Origin: Yoonia sediminilitoris
GTDB taxonomy: Bacteria > Pseudomonadota > Alphaproteobacteria > Rhodobacterales > Rhodobacteraceae
Direction of reading: 5' to 3'
DNA: 64,000 nucleotides
Assembly (NCBI RefSeq): GCF_003058085.1
Contig: NZ_QBUD01000003.1
Coordinates: 124,001 to 188,000, forward strand
Of the stretch, positions 8,276 through 16,267 are shown piece by piece. Each line of letters begins with the position of its first letter. Within the stretch, counting starts at the first letter, position 1. A program made the translations under genes and the position numbers. The notes below the pieces were generated by a model. That model worked only from the letters and a program-made list of their open reading frames with translations. It was not told the DNA's origin and searched no databases.

Positions 8276-9548
8276 CAATTTCCCCTCGCTCAAACTGCGG
8301 TTTGCCCTGATGGTTTACAGTGTCCTGTGGTGGGTTCTGATGCCGATTGTCCTGCTGTATCTGCGCAAACGCGGGGCAAAGGACCCGTTGTATAAATCAC
8401 ATCTGGCCGAGCGTTTTGGCATCTATCCAAATGCGCGCCCTGATGCGGTCTGGGTCCATGCGGTGTCACTTGGCGAAATGCGCTCGGCCACGCCGTTGAT
8501 CCGCGCGTTGTTGGCACGGGGCGACCATGTGGTCACAACCCATTTCACCCCGGCAGGCCGCCGCGAGGCGCAGCGCGAGTTTGCAGGTGAAATCGCAAGC
8601 GGGCAGGTCCAACCGGTCTGGGTGCCTTTTGAATATGGCTTTGCCTACCGGCGCTTTCTGCGTGCCTTTGCCCCCAAATACGGGCTGGTGATGGAAATCG
8701 AGATTTGGCCACGCATGATCATGGCCTGCCGCAAACAGGGCACGCCCCTGTTCATGTGCAATGCGCAATATCCGCGCAAAAGCTATGAAAAAGACAGGGG
8801 CGGACTGCGCGCGGCCCTTCTGGCCGGTTTCGCAGGCGGGTTTGTCAAGTCGCAGGCCCAGAAAGACCGCTTTGCCGATGCAGGCATGTCCAACATTCAC
8901 ATCACCGGCGAATTGCGCTTTGACCAGCCAATCCCGCAGGCACATCTGGATGCCGCTGCCACTGTCCGCGATCATTTCACCAAGGGGCGCCCGGCCTACA
9001 CGCTGACCAGCGTGGTTGAAGGCGAAGATCATATCTATATCGACATGATCCGCCAGACGCCCGACGCCTGTTTCGTCTATGTTCCCCGCGCACCTGAACG
9101 GTTTGACGAAGTCGCCGCGATGCTGCGTGATGCCGGTGTCAGGTTTGCCCGCCGCTCTGATCTGTTTGATGCGGCGTTAGAACCCGTTCAACCACTGGAC
9201 GACATTGACGTGCTGCTGGGTGACAGCATGGGCGAGATGTATTTCTATCTGGGCCTTTGCGACCGGGCGATCGTTGGCGGCGGCTTTGTCACCAAAGGCG
9301 CGCACAACGTGATTGAGCCGCTGGCGTTGAAAAAACCCGTCATCGTGGGGCCGCATATCTGGACAATCGAATACCCTGCCACCGAAGCGATTGCCGCAGG
9401 TGTTTGCACCCATGTGGCAAATCCCAAGGCATTGCAGGACGCCGTCGGCCATCCCGCAATAGTCACCGACGCGCAAATCACGCAGTTCTACGCGGCGCAT
9501 GCAGGCGGGGTCACGCGCACGTTAGCCGCATTGGACAGGTTGTTTTAG
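8268..9548 (+). CDS. waaA: 3-deoxy-D-manno-octulosonic acid (Kdo) transferase, second of a tandem pair
   Basis: 426 residues, the usual WaaA length. An N-terminal membrane anchor covers about residues 12-31. The acceptor-side motif VWVHAVSLGEM (Glu70) and the donor-side motif GGGFVTKGAHNVIEP agree well with Kdo transferases, which attach Kdo from CMP-Kdo to lipid IVA at the inner membrane. The start is the ATG overlapping the previous gene, so the two GT30 proteins are translationally coupled. Its TAG stop interlocks with the TAA stop of modC on the other strand. This copy is the better candidate for the essential Kdo transferase. Confidence 0.88.
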   Translation: MTDNFPSLKLRFALMVYSVLWWVLMPIVLLYLRKRGAKDPLYKSHLAERFGIYPNARPDAVWVHAVSLGEMRSATPLIRALLARGDHVVTTHFTPAGRREAQREFAGEIASGQVQPVWVPFEYGFAYRRFLRAFAPKYGLVMEIEIWPRMIMACRKQGTPLFMCNAQYPRKSYEKDRGGLRAALLAGFAGGFVKSQAQKDRFADAGMSNIHITGELRFDQPIPQAHLDAAATVRDHFTKGRPAYTLTSVVEGEDHIYIDMIRQTPDACFVYVPRAPERFDEVAAMLRDAGVRFARRSDLFDAALEPVQPLDDIDVLLGDSMGEMYFYLGLCDRAIVGGGFVTKGAHNVIEPLALKKPVIVGPHIWTIEYPATEAIAAGVCTHVANPKALQDAVGHPAIVTDAQITQFYAAHAGGVTRTLAALDRLF

Positions 9549-10606
9549 CCGCCGATATCCTCCGGCCCGACGGCGGTGGCCTTGATGATCGCGTAAACCT
9601 GCTGGCCCACGGCCAGCCCCATCCGCCCTGCACTGCGCCGCGTCACACGCGCCAAAAGCTGGTCGGTGCCAGCCCGCAGGCCGACTGCCACACCCGGCCC
9701 GCGCCCTTGTTCAAGCGCTGTTATCGTCACGGAAAGCACATTCAGTGCGCTGATCCCTTTGGGTGGTTCAGTCGCAAGAATCACATCTTGCGCAGGTATC
9801 CGCAAACGGACTGACTGCCCCAGTTTGCCAAGGTTTCCCGGCATCAGGATACGGCCACCAGAAAAGGTGAGCTCTGTCAGCCCGTCATCCAGCAACCGCC
9901 CCGCGACTTTCATCCCGATCACGGCACCCGCATCGCGCACGCCTAACAGGGGCACCACATCGGGACGCGACAAGACAGTACCCACAGGGCCGGAGGCCAC
10001 GACCTGTCCGGCTTCGAGGATCACAAGCGTTGTGGCCAGTCGCGCCACCTCTGACACATCGTGACTGACGTACAGGATCGGGATTTGCACCTCGTCCCGC
10101 AGCCTTTCGATATAGGGTAAAATCTCGGCTTTGCGGGGGGCATCAAGGGCCGCCAGCGGTTCGTCCATCGCCAATATCTGCGGGGCTGACATCAGCGCAC
10201 GCCCCAGTGCCACCCGCTGCTTTTCGCCACCAGACAGGCCCGCAGGTCGACGATGCAGCAAATCGCCAAGGCCCAGAACGTCAATGACACGCGCCATATC
10301 ATGCGTGCCACCGTAGGTCAGATTGCGATGCACGCTCATATGCGGAAACAGCCGCGCATCCTGAAACACGTAGCCCACGCTGCGGTGCTGCGGGCGCAGG
10401 TTGATGCGACATTGCCTGTCATACAACACCTTGTCGCCTACCGCGATCTTGCCCGCATCAGGCTGCAACAGCCCCGCAACCGCATTGACCACGCTTGTCT
10501 TGCCAGACCCGGACCGACCAAAGACAGCCGTGACACCCGCGGGCGCATCGAACGCAACATTCAGCGCGAAAGCCCCAAGGCTTTTCCCGATCGCGACATG
10601 CAGCAT
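9545..10606 (-). CDS. modC: Molybdate ABC transporter ATP-binding protein
   Basis: About 353 residues. Walker A is GRSGSGKT (30-37), the ABC signature is LSGGEKQR and Walker B is ILAMDEPLAALD. A C-terminal Mop-type molybdate-binding region follows, which separates ModC from other importers. The start is the ATG at 10606, which shares its A with the TGA stop of modB (TGATG), rather than a longer in-frame start. It energises molybdate import through ModB. The molybdenum would feed cofactor for enzymes such as the CoxL-type hydroxylase at 56646. Confidence 0.93.
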   Translation of the reverse strand: MLHVAIGKSLGAFALNVAFDAPAGVTAVFGRSGSGKTSVVNAVAGLLQPDAGKIAVGDKVLYDRQCRINLRPQHRSVGYVFQDARLFPHMSVHRNLTYGGTHDMARVIDVLGLGDLLHRRPAGLSGGEKQRVALGRALMSAPQILAMDEPLAALDAPRKAEILPYIERLRDEVQIPILYVSHDVSEVARLATTLVILEAGQVVASGPVGTVLSRPDVVPLLGVRDAGAVIGMKVAGRLLDDGLTELTFSGGRILMPGNLGKLGQSVRLRIPAQDVILATEPPKGISALNVLSVTITALEQGRGPGVAVGLRAGTDQLLARVTRRSAGRMGLAVGQQVYAIIKATAVGPEDIGG

Positions 10607-11301
10607 CAGCGACCCAGCCTTTTGGACATCCGATGCGCCAGCCATTCCGACATCAAAAGCGCGCCCATCGCCAGCACGACTGAAATCACCACCAGCCCAG
10701 TCACGGCGCCTTCCCCGCCGGGCACCTGCAACAGCCCATAGATGGCCGACGGGATGGTTTGTGTTTGACCGGGGATCGCGGCGACAAAGGTGATTGTTGC
10801 CCCAAACTCGCCCAGCGCCTTGGCAAAGCCCAGCACGGCCCCTGCCAGAATACCTGGCAAGATCAGGGGCAGTGTGATCGTGCCCCAGATGCGCCAGCGC
10901 GATGCGCCCAGCGTCTCGGCTGCCTGTTCCAATCCCTGATCGACCGCCTCAATCGCCAGCCGGATGGCCCGCACCATCAGGGGAAACGCCATGATCGCCG
11001 CCGCCAGCGCCGCCCCGGTCCAGCGAAAAGCCAGTGTGATACCAAATATATCATAGAGGACCGCGCCCAGCGCCCCCTGCCGCCCGAACAGAACCAGTAA
11101 CAGATAGCCGGTCACAACCGGCGGCAGCACCAAGGGCAAATGCACCAACCCATTCAACAGTTGACGCCCCGGAAAGGATTTGCGCGCCAAAAGATAAGCC
11201 ACAGCAATTGCGACGGGCAACGCACAGATCGTCGCCACCAGCGCCACCCGCAGCGACAGCCGGATCGCCGCCCATTCCGCTGGCCCAAGCTGGTCTATCA
11301 T
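10606..11301 (-). CDS. modB: Molybdate ABC transporter permease
   Basis: About 231 residues with five or six hydrophobic segments. It has the binding-protein-dependent permease loop (EQAAETLGASRWRIWGTITL) that contacts the ATPase. I chose the ATG at 11301 because it overlaps the modA stop as ATGA, giving tight translational coupling. A longer in-frame reading to 11376 would run into modA. It forms the membrane channel of the ModABC importer. Confidence 0.92.
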   Translation of the reverse strand: MIDQLGPAEWAAIRLSLRVALVATICALPVAIAVAYLLARKSFPGRQLLNGLVHLPLVLPPVVTGYLLLVLFGRQGALGAVLYDIFGITLAFRWTGAALAAAIMAFPLMVRAIRLAIEAVDQGLEQAAETLGASRWRIWGTITLPLILPGILAGAVLGFAKALGEFGATITFVAAIPGQTQTIPSAIYGLLQVPGGEGAVTGLVVISVVLAMGALLMSEWLAHRMSKRLGR

Positions 11302-12035
11302 TGCGCAGACATAGGCGGCAGAAACCCCGCGTCGGCAAGAACTGCCTGACCGGACGGGCTTTGGATGAAATCCCAAAACGCCGCCGCTTTTTGGTCTGAC
11401 TGTGCAGTCAACGCACCGGTGTAGCGGATCGGCGCATGGGTATTCGCGGGAAAGCGGGCCACGATACGCACTGCATCCGTCGCACGCGCGTCAGTCTGAT
11501 ACACAATACCCAACGGGGTCTCTGCCCGGGCGACAAGGGTTAGCGCGCTGCGCACGCTATCCACCTCGGCCAGTTTGGGTGACAGGGTGTCCCAAAGGTC
11601 TAGCGCAATCAGTGCCTGTTTCGCATAAATCCCCGCCGGAACTGAGCCTGTCAGCCCCACAGCCATACGCCCGTCACCCAAAGCCGCAGTCATACCGCCC
11701 TGATCCAGCGTGACATCTGCGGCAGTGGCTGGCCCGATCAGTACCAGAGCGTTACTCGCAAAATCGGCGATTGTGTCAGCTTGCACAAACCCTTGTTCTT
11801 GCAGCACATCCATCCATTCGCGGTTGGCCAGCAGAACAAGGTCAGCGGGCGCGCCTACGCTGGTCTGGCGCGCAAGCGTGCCACTGCCCGCATAGGACAC
11901 CACAACATCATCAAATTCGGCAGCAAGCCTATCGACAGGTTCCTTCAGGCTGGCCGCTGCAAAAACGACCACGTCTGCCCGCAGCATAGCAGGGGACAAG
12001 AGCATCAAAAGGGACAGAAAAAAACGGGCCATCAT
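11298..12035 (-). CDS. modA: Molybdate ABC transporter periplasmic substrate-binding protein
   Basis: 245 residues. A signal peptide (MMARFFLSLLMLLSPAMLRA) is followed by the ModA opening VVVFAAASLKEPVDRLA. Further motifs include SYAGSGTLARQ and GIVYQTDA, as in oxyanion-binding proteins of the ModA/WtpA class. The start at 12035, or the adjacent ATG at 12032, is set by the signal peptide. First gene of modABC. No ModE-like site or molybdenum riboswitch was recognised upstream. Confidence 0.92.
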   Translation of the reverse strand: MMARFFLSLLMLLSPAMLRADVVVFAAASLKEPVDRLAAEFDDVVVSYAGSGTLARQTSVGAPADLVLLANREWMDVLQEQGFVQADTIADFASNALVLIGPATAADVTLDQGGMTAALGDGRMAVGLTGSVPAGIYAKQALIALDLWDTLSPKLAEVDSVRSALTLVARAETPLGIVYQTDARATDAVRIVARFPANTHAPIRYTGALTAQSDQKAAAFWDFIQSPSGQAVLADAGFLPPMSAQ

Positions 12036-12087
12036 GGCGCGACTATCCGGCGATTGCGCAGGCAAGGCAAGGGCTAGGGCCCTGATC

Positions 12088-13221
12088 CTAGACCCACGCT
12101 TTGGCGCGGGCGCGCAGCGCGCGCAATCTGTCGCGCAAATCCTCGCCGATGGGGCCGTTGCGTGGCGCATCCCGTAGCGTGCTGACCCAATGGGGCTGCG
12201 GTTGGTGGACACGGGTTGGCCCCTGCCAATGCAGGCTGCGCAGGATATCCTGTACATGCAGCGGCAACTGGTCTGGTATCTCTGCCCCCGTAAGCGTGGC
12301 CCAGACACCGGACCAAAGACGGCCAACCGACCACGGGTTATAGCCACCTCCGCCAAGCACCAGATAACGCGGCGCCATTCCCTGCAAAGCGGCAACAATC
12401 GCCCAATGGGCGTTGTTCGACAGAGCCAGCCGCGATTGCGGGTCCTCCAGCACCGCGTCAGCACCGCATTGCAGCACAATCGCGTCAGGGCGAAAATCCG
12501 CAACCCGCCGCAAGATCAGATCATCGCGGATCAGCGCCATCTCGTCATCATGCATCCCTGCGAGTACGGGCAGGTTATAGACCTGACCCACGCCACAATC
12601 CGTCAGCGCGCCGGTGCGTGGCCAGCGGTTTTGTTCATGGACCGAGATCATCAGTGTGTCCGGATCAGACGCAAAGGCATGTTCGACCCCGTCAGGGTGA
12701 TGCGCATCGATATCAACATAGGCGATGCGCGTGGCCCCGTTCCGGCGCAGTGACTGAACTGCAAGAACCGGATCGTTGAGGTAGCAAAATCCGTTCGCCC
12801 TGTCGGGCAGCCCGTGATGGGTTCCACCGGCAGGGGAATAGATGATGCCACCTTTGGCCAACAACTCTCCCGCCAGCAGTGATGCACCCGCTGACGTGGC
12901 CGGACGGCGGTACATTTCCGCATAAACGGGGTTCGACACCGTTCCCAGCCCATGCCTTGCGCGTATGACGTCGCTCACCGATTGGGTGGCTTCTGCCTTC
13001 TGTAAAGCCGCCAGATAGGTGGCCGTATGATAGCCTGTAAGTGCGGCAGGCTTGGCGCGCGGACTGTTGATGAATTGCCCGGGCGTCAGCCAGCCCAGCG
13101 CCCGCGTGACATCCATCACTGTCGACACGCGTGGCACCCTTAACGGATGCCATTCGCCGTAGCTTGAGTGCCGATATATCTCAGACCCGATAAATCGCGG
13201 CGCGGGGGTTGTGGTGGTCAT
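12088..13221 (-). CDS. Histone-deacetylase-superfamily protein (AcuC/acetylpolyamine amidohydrolase-like)
   Basis: About 377 residues. The deacetylase fold motifs are visible: GGTHHG (His135-His136) and VDIDAHHPDGVEHAF with zinc ligands Asp172 and His174. Most relatives read HHGDG in the second motif, and here the Gly is Pro. Bacterial members remove acetyl groups from polyamines, acetyl-lysine or small metabolites, so the histone name is only historical. I prefer the ATG at 13221 over 13245 because GGAAAG precedes it. Only 57 bases separate its start from the divergent NUDIX gene. Substrate unknown. Confidence 0.82.
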   Translation of the reverse strand: MTTTTPAPRFIGSEIYRHSSYGEWHPLRVPRVSTVMDVTRALGWLTPGQFINSPRAKPAALTGYHTATYLAALQKAEATQSVSDVIRARHGLGTVSNPVYAEMYRRPATSAGASLLAGELLAKGGIIYSPAGGTHHGLPDRANGFCYLNDPVLAVQSLRRNGATRIAYVDIDAHHPDGVEHAFASDPDTLMISVHEQNRWPRTGALTDCGVGQVYNLPVLAGMHDDEMALIRDDLILRRVADFRPDAIVLQCGADAVLEDPQSRLALSNNAHWAIVAALQGMAPRYLVLGGGGYNPWSVGRLWSGVWATLTGAEIPDQLPLHVQDILRSLHWQGPTRVHQPQPHWVSTLRDAPRNGPIGEDLRDRLRALRARAKAWV

Positions 13222-13278
13222 ATTGTCTTGGCAACTTTCCAGCATAGTTGGGATTTAACCCAAACGCAGGCTGAAACC

Positions 13279-13752
13279 ATGGCAAAAGCAACAGTCCGGC
13301 AGCTTCCTCTGAAACTGCGCGCAGGGCGCAAGACCGATGTACGCGCCCAGTTCGCCGCCTTGTGCTGGCGGATGAAGAATGGCGAATTGCAGATTTGCCT
13401 TGTGACCAGCCGCACGCGCAAGCGCTGGATCATTCCAAAAGGCTGGCCGATGCATAAACAAACCCCCGCACTGGCCGCAGCAACCGAAGCCTATGAAGAA
13501 GCAGGCGTAAGCGGCACGGCAAGCGACATGTGTCTGGGTGCTTATTCTTATGTCAAGCCACTCAAAACGGGGGAAGCGCCCGTGTTGACGATGGTTTATC
13601 CGCTGCATGTCCAGCATGTGCACAGCAATTGGCCTGAGAAACATCAGCGCAAGCGCAAATGGTTCAGTGCAAAGAAAGCCGCCAAAAAGCTGAGCGAACC
13701 GGAGCTCAGGCAGATTGTCGCGACCTTTTCGCCCGGCAAACTGGCGGATTAG
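13279..13752 (+). CDS. NUDIX hydrolase
   Basis: 157 residues. The NUDIX box runs from GWPM to TEAYEEAGV. The glutamates that bind metal are present, but the first Glu of the textbook box is Gln and the Arg is Thr. A basic segment (KHQRKRKWFS) lies near the C-terminus. Members hydrolyse nucleoside diphosphates linked to other groups, often for housecleaning. The ATG at 13279 is preferred over an in-frame ATG at 13168, which would overlap the divergent neighbour. Substrate cannot be assigned. Confidence 0.82.
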   Translation: MAKATVRQLPLKLRAGRKTDVRAQFAALCWRMKNGELQICLVTSRTRKRWIIPKGWPMHKQTPALAAATEAYEEAGVSGTASDMCLGAYSYVKPLKTGEAPVLTMVYPLHVQHVHSNWPEKHQRKRKWFSAKKAAKKLSEPELRQIVATFSPGKLAD

Positions 13753-13846
13753 ACACGCGGCGCCGCCGTGCTATCTTCGTTCGAAGCCGCTTGCGCAATG
13801 GTTCAAAACGCCTATTTAACAAATAGGCCCCTAAACTCAGACGGAC

Positions 13847-14251
13847 ATGATCAAATTTCACCTCAAATGTGACCAGGACCACCATTTTGAAAGCTGGTTC
13901 CAGTCAGGCGACGCATATGACAAGCTCGTCGCAACCAAAATGGTGACTTGCGAGCAGTGCGGATCGTCCACGATCAGCAAATCCATCATGGCCCCTGCCG
14001 TCAGCACATCCAAAGCGATTACCGCCCCAAAAGCGACAGAAGCCGCCCTGACCGCCTTGCGCGAAAAGATCGAGGCAAACTCCGAATATGTTGGCAGCAC
14101 ATTCGCAAAAGAGGCGCGGGATATTCATGATGGCATCAAGCCAGACCGCCCCATCTATGGAGAGGCCAATCTGACCGAGGCCAAAAAACTGGTCGACGAC
14201 GGGATACCCGTTGTCCCCCTGCCCTTCGTACCACGCAAGAAAACCAACTAG
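13847..14251 (+). CDS. DUF1178 family protein
   Basis: 134 residues. It starts MIKFHLKCDQDHHFESWF and has a second Cys pair (CEQCGSS), the pattern of the DUF1178 family, which looks like a small zinc-ribbon followed by a helical tail. Function is unknown. Cytoplasmic, no signal peptide. It is followed after 9 bases by an SDR gene and may be co-transcribed with it. Confidence 0.8.
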   Translation: MIKFHLKCDQDHHFESWFQSGDAYDKLVATKMVTCEQCGSSTISKSIMAPAVSTSKAITAPKATEAALTALREKIEANSEYVGSTFAKEARDIHDGIKPDRPIYGEANLTEAKKLVDDGIPVVPLPFVPRKKTN

Positions 14252-14260
14252 GAGATCGCA

Positions 14261-14908
14261 ATGACCACGCTGATCACAGGTGCCAATCGTGGCATCGGCA
14301 AAGCCCTGCGCGAGCAGTATGCCTCCCTTGGTCGCACCGTCATAGGCACGCATCGCGCCCCTGCGGCAGATGGCATGCTGCAACTGGATGTGACAGAACC
14401 TGCATCGCAGGCCAGTATGGCCGCGCTGGTGCAAGGGCCGCTTGATCTGCTGATCTGCAATGCTGGCGTCTATCTGGACAAGGGGCAGGACCTTGCATCC
14501 GGTTATCCACCCCGGATGTGGGCCGACAGTTTTGCCACCAACGTCACCGGCGTCTTTCTGACGATCCAGCATTTGCTGCCCAAGTTGCAGCAGGCGCAGA
14601 GCCCCAAGATTGCAATCATTTCGTCGCAGATGGCATCCGACACGCACGCGCCGGGGGGCAGCTATATCTACCGGGCGAGCAAGGCCGCAGCACTGAACCT
14701 TGGGCGCAATCTGGCAACAGACCTGAAACCACAGGGGATTGCTGTTGGCATCTATCACCCCGGTTGGGTCCAGACGGACATGGGCGGCAGTGCGGCGGCG
14801 ATTGATGCCCAAACTGCGGCAGCCGGACTGGTTGCAAGATTTGATGCGCTGTCACTGGCAACAACGGGCTGTTTTGAAACATGGGACGGGCAGCCACACC
14901 CCTACTGA
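14261..14908 (+). CDS. Short-chain dehydrogenase/reductase (C-factor-like)
   Basis: 215 residues. The classic SDR elements are present: TGANRGIG (6-13) for NAD(P) binding, CNAG (67-70), Ser121/Ser122 after IIS and the catalytic YRASK (Tyr137, Lys141). AGGAG precedes the ATG closely. The protein is shorter than the usual 250 residues, like C-factor-type SDRs. It reduces or oxidises an unknown carbonyl or alcohol. Confidence 0.85.
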   Translation: MTTLITGANRGIGKALREQYASLGRTVIGTHRAPAADGMLQLDVTEPASQASMAALVQGPLDLLICNAGVYLDKGQDLASGYPPRMWADSFATNVTGVFLTIQHLLPKLQQAQSPKIAIISSQMASDTHAPGGSYIYRASKAAALNLGRNLATDLKPQGIAVGIYHPGWVQTDMGGSAAAIDAQTAAAGLVARFDALSLATTGCFETWDGQPHPY

Positions 14909-14992
14909 CGCATTCTACGGGAAACGGTTTAAGCGTTTGCGCTTCACCTTCGCGGTGATTAAAGGGGACGCGGACCAAAGGATCTATCGCTA

Positions 14993-16231
14993 ATGCCTAC
15001 CCTTGTGATGAAATTCGGCGGCACGTCAGTCGCCAATCTGGACCGGATCGCCCGCGCAGCAAAGCGTGTCGCACTGGAAGTTGCCAACGGCTATGATGTG
15101 ATCGTCATCGTGTCGGCCATGTCCGGCAAAACCAATGAATTGGTGGGCTGGGTTGATGAAACCTCGCCGCTTTATGATGCGCGTGAATATGATGCGATCG
15201 TTTCATCGGGTGAAAACGTCACGGCGGGCCTGATGGCGCTGCGCTTGCAGGAAATGGATATTCCTGCCCGCAGTTGGCAGGGCTGGCAAGTGCCGGTCAA
15301 AACCACATCTGCCCATTCCAACGCCCGCATCGAAGAAATCCCTGCCGACAATATCAACGCCAAATTCGGTGAAGGCATGAAGGTGGCAGTCGTCGCCGGA
15401 TTTCAGGGGATCAGCCCAGAAGGGCGCATCACAACACTGGGGCGTGGCGGATCAGACACAACCGCCGTGGCATTTGCCGCAGCCTTCGGGGCAGAGCGCT
15501 GCGACATCTACACCGACGTGGACGGCGTCTATACGACTGATCCGCGCATCACCAGCAAAGCCCGCAAACTGGACAAGATCGCTTTTGAAGAAATGCTCGA
15601 ATTGGCGTCGCTTGGCGCCAAGGTCCTGCAAACAAGGTCGGTTGAACTGGCCATGCGCTATAAGGTGCGCCTGCGGGTGCTGTCATCATTCGAAGAACCA
15701 TCGGACAGCGCAGGAACGCTTGTCTGTGATGAGGAGGAAATCATGGAATCCAATGTAGTCGCAGGCGTCGCCTATTCCCGTGATGAAGCGAAAATGACCC
15801 TGATATCTGTGGCCGACCGTCCGGGCATCGCAGCCGCCATCTTTGGGCCCCTGTCCGAAGCAGGGGTCAATGTCGATATGATCGTGCAGAACATCTCCGA
15901 AGAAGGCCGGACCGACATGACGTTTTCATGCCCGGTCGATCAGGTGTTGCGCGCCGCCAAAGCAATGGAAGACGCCAAGACATCAGGTGATATCAATTTC
16001 CACGATCTGGTCACGGATGACGGTGTTGCCAAGGTGTCAGTCGTTGGAATCGGCATGCGCAGCCACGCCGGTGTTGCCGCACATATGTTCAAGGCACTCC
16101 ACGATGAGGGGATTAACATAAAGGTCATTACAACCTCAGAGATAAAAATATCTGTGCTGATTGACCGAAAATACATGGAACTTGCGGTGCAAGCACTTCA
16201 TGATGCCTTCGAATTGGAAAAAGCGGCCTGA
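14993..16231 (+). CDS. lysC: Aspartate kinase
   Basis: 412 residues. The N-terminal kinase domain starts LVMKFGGTSVANLDRI and carries GGSDTTAVAFA. Two ACT domains follow in the last 150 residues or so and give feedback control by lysine and threonine. It makes aspartyl phosphate, the first step to lysine, threonine and methionine. Threonine synthase, at the end of one branch, lies at 27513. ptsP follows 36 bases downstream, an order I associate with Rhodobacteraceae. Confidence 0.95.
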   Translation: MPTLVMKFGGTSVANLDRIARAAKRVALEVANGYDVIVIVSAMSGKTNELVGWVDETSPLYDAREYDAIVSSGENVTAGLMALRLQEMDIPARSWQGWQVPVKTTSAHSNARIEEIPADNINAKFGEGMKVAVVAGFQGISPEGRITTLGRGGSDTTAVAFAAAFGAERCDIYTDVDGVYTTDPRITSKARKLDKIAFEEMLELASLGAKVLQTRSVELAMRYKVRLRVLSSFEEPSDSAGTLVCDEEEIMESNVVAGVAYSRDEAKMTLISVADRPGIAAAIFGPLSEAGVNVDMIVQNISEEGRTDMTFSCPVDQVLRAAKAMEDAKTSGDINFHDLVTDDGVAKVSVVGIGMRSHAGVAAHMFKALHDEGINIKVITTSEIKISVLIDRKYMELAVQALHDAFELEKAA

Positions 16232-16267
16232 TCCTTTCCGGGGATCGGACCGCATGACGGGAGATCC

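Noticed and set aside
11298..12503. 401-residue reading of the modA frame
   Set aside because: The added N-terminus overlaps the deacetylase gene in another frame. The ModA signal peptide at 12035 gives the true start.
13279..13752. NUDIX box changes as sign of an inactive enzyme
   Set aside because: The metal-binding glutamates are kept, and similar substitutions (Gln and Thr at the first Glu and Arg) seem common in this subfamily, so an unusual function is not supported.
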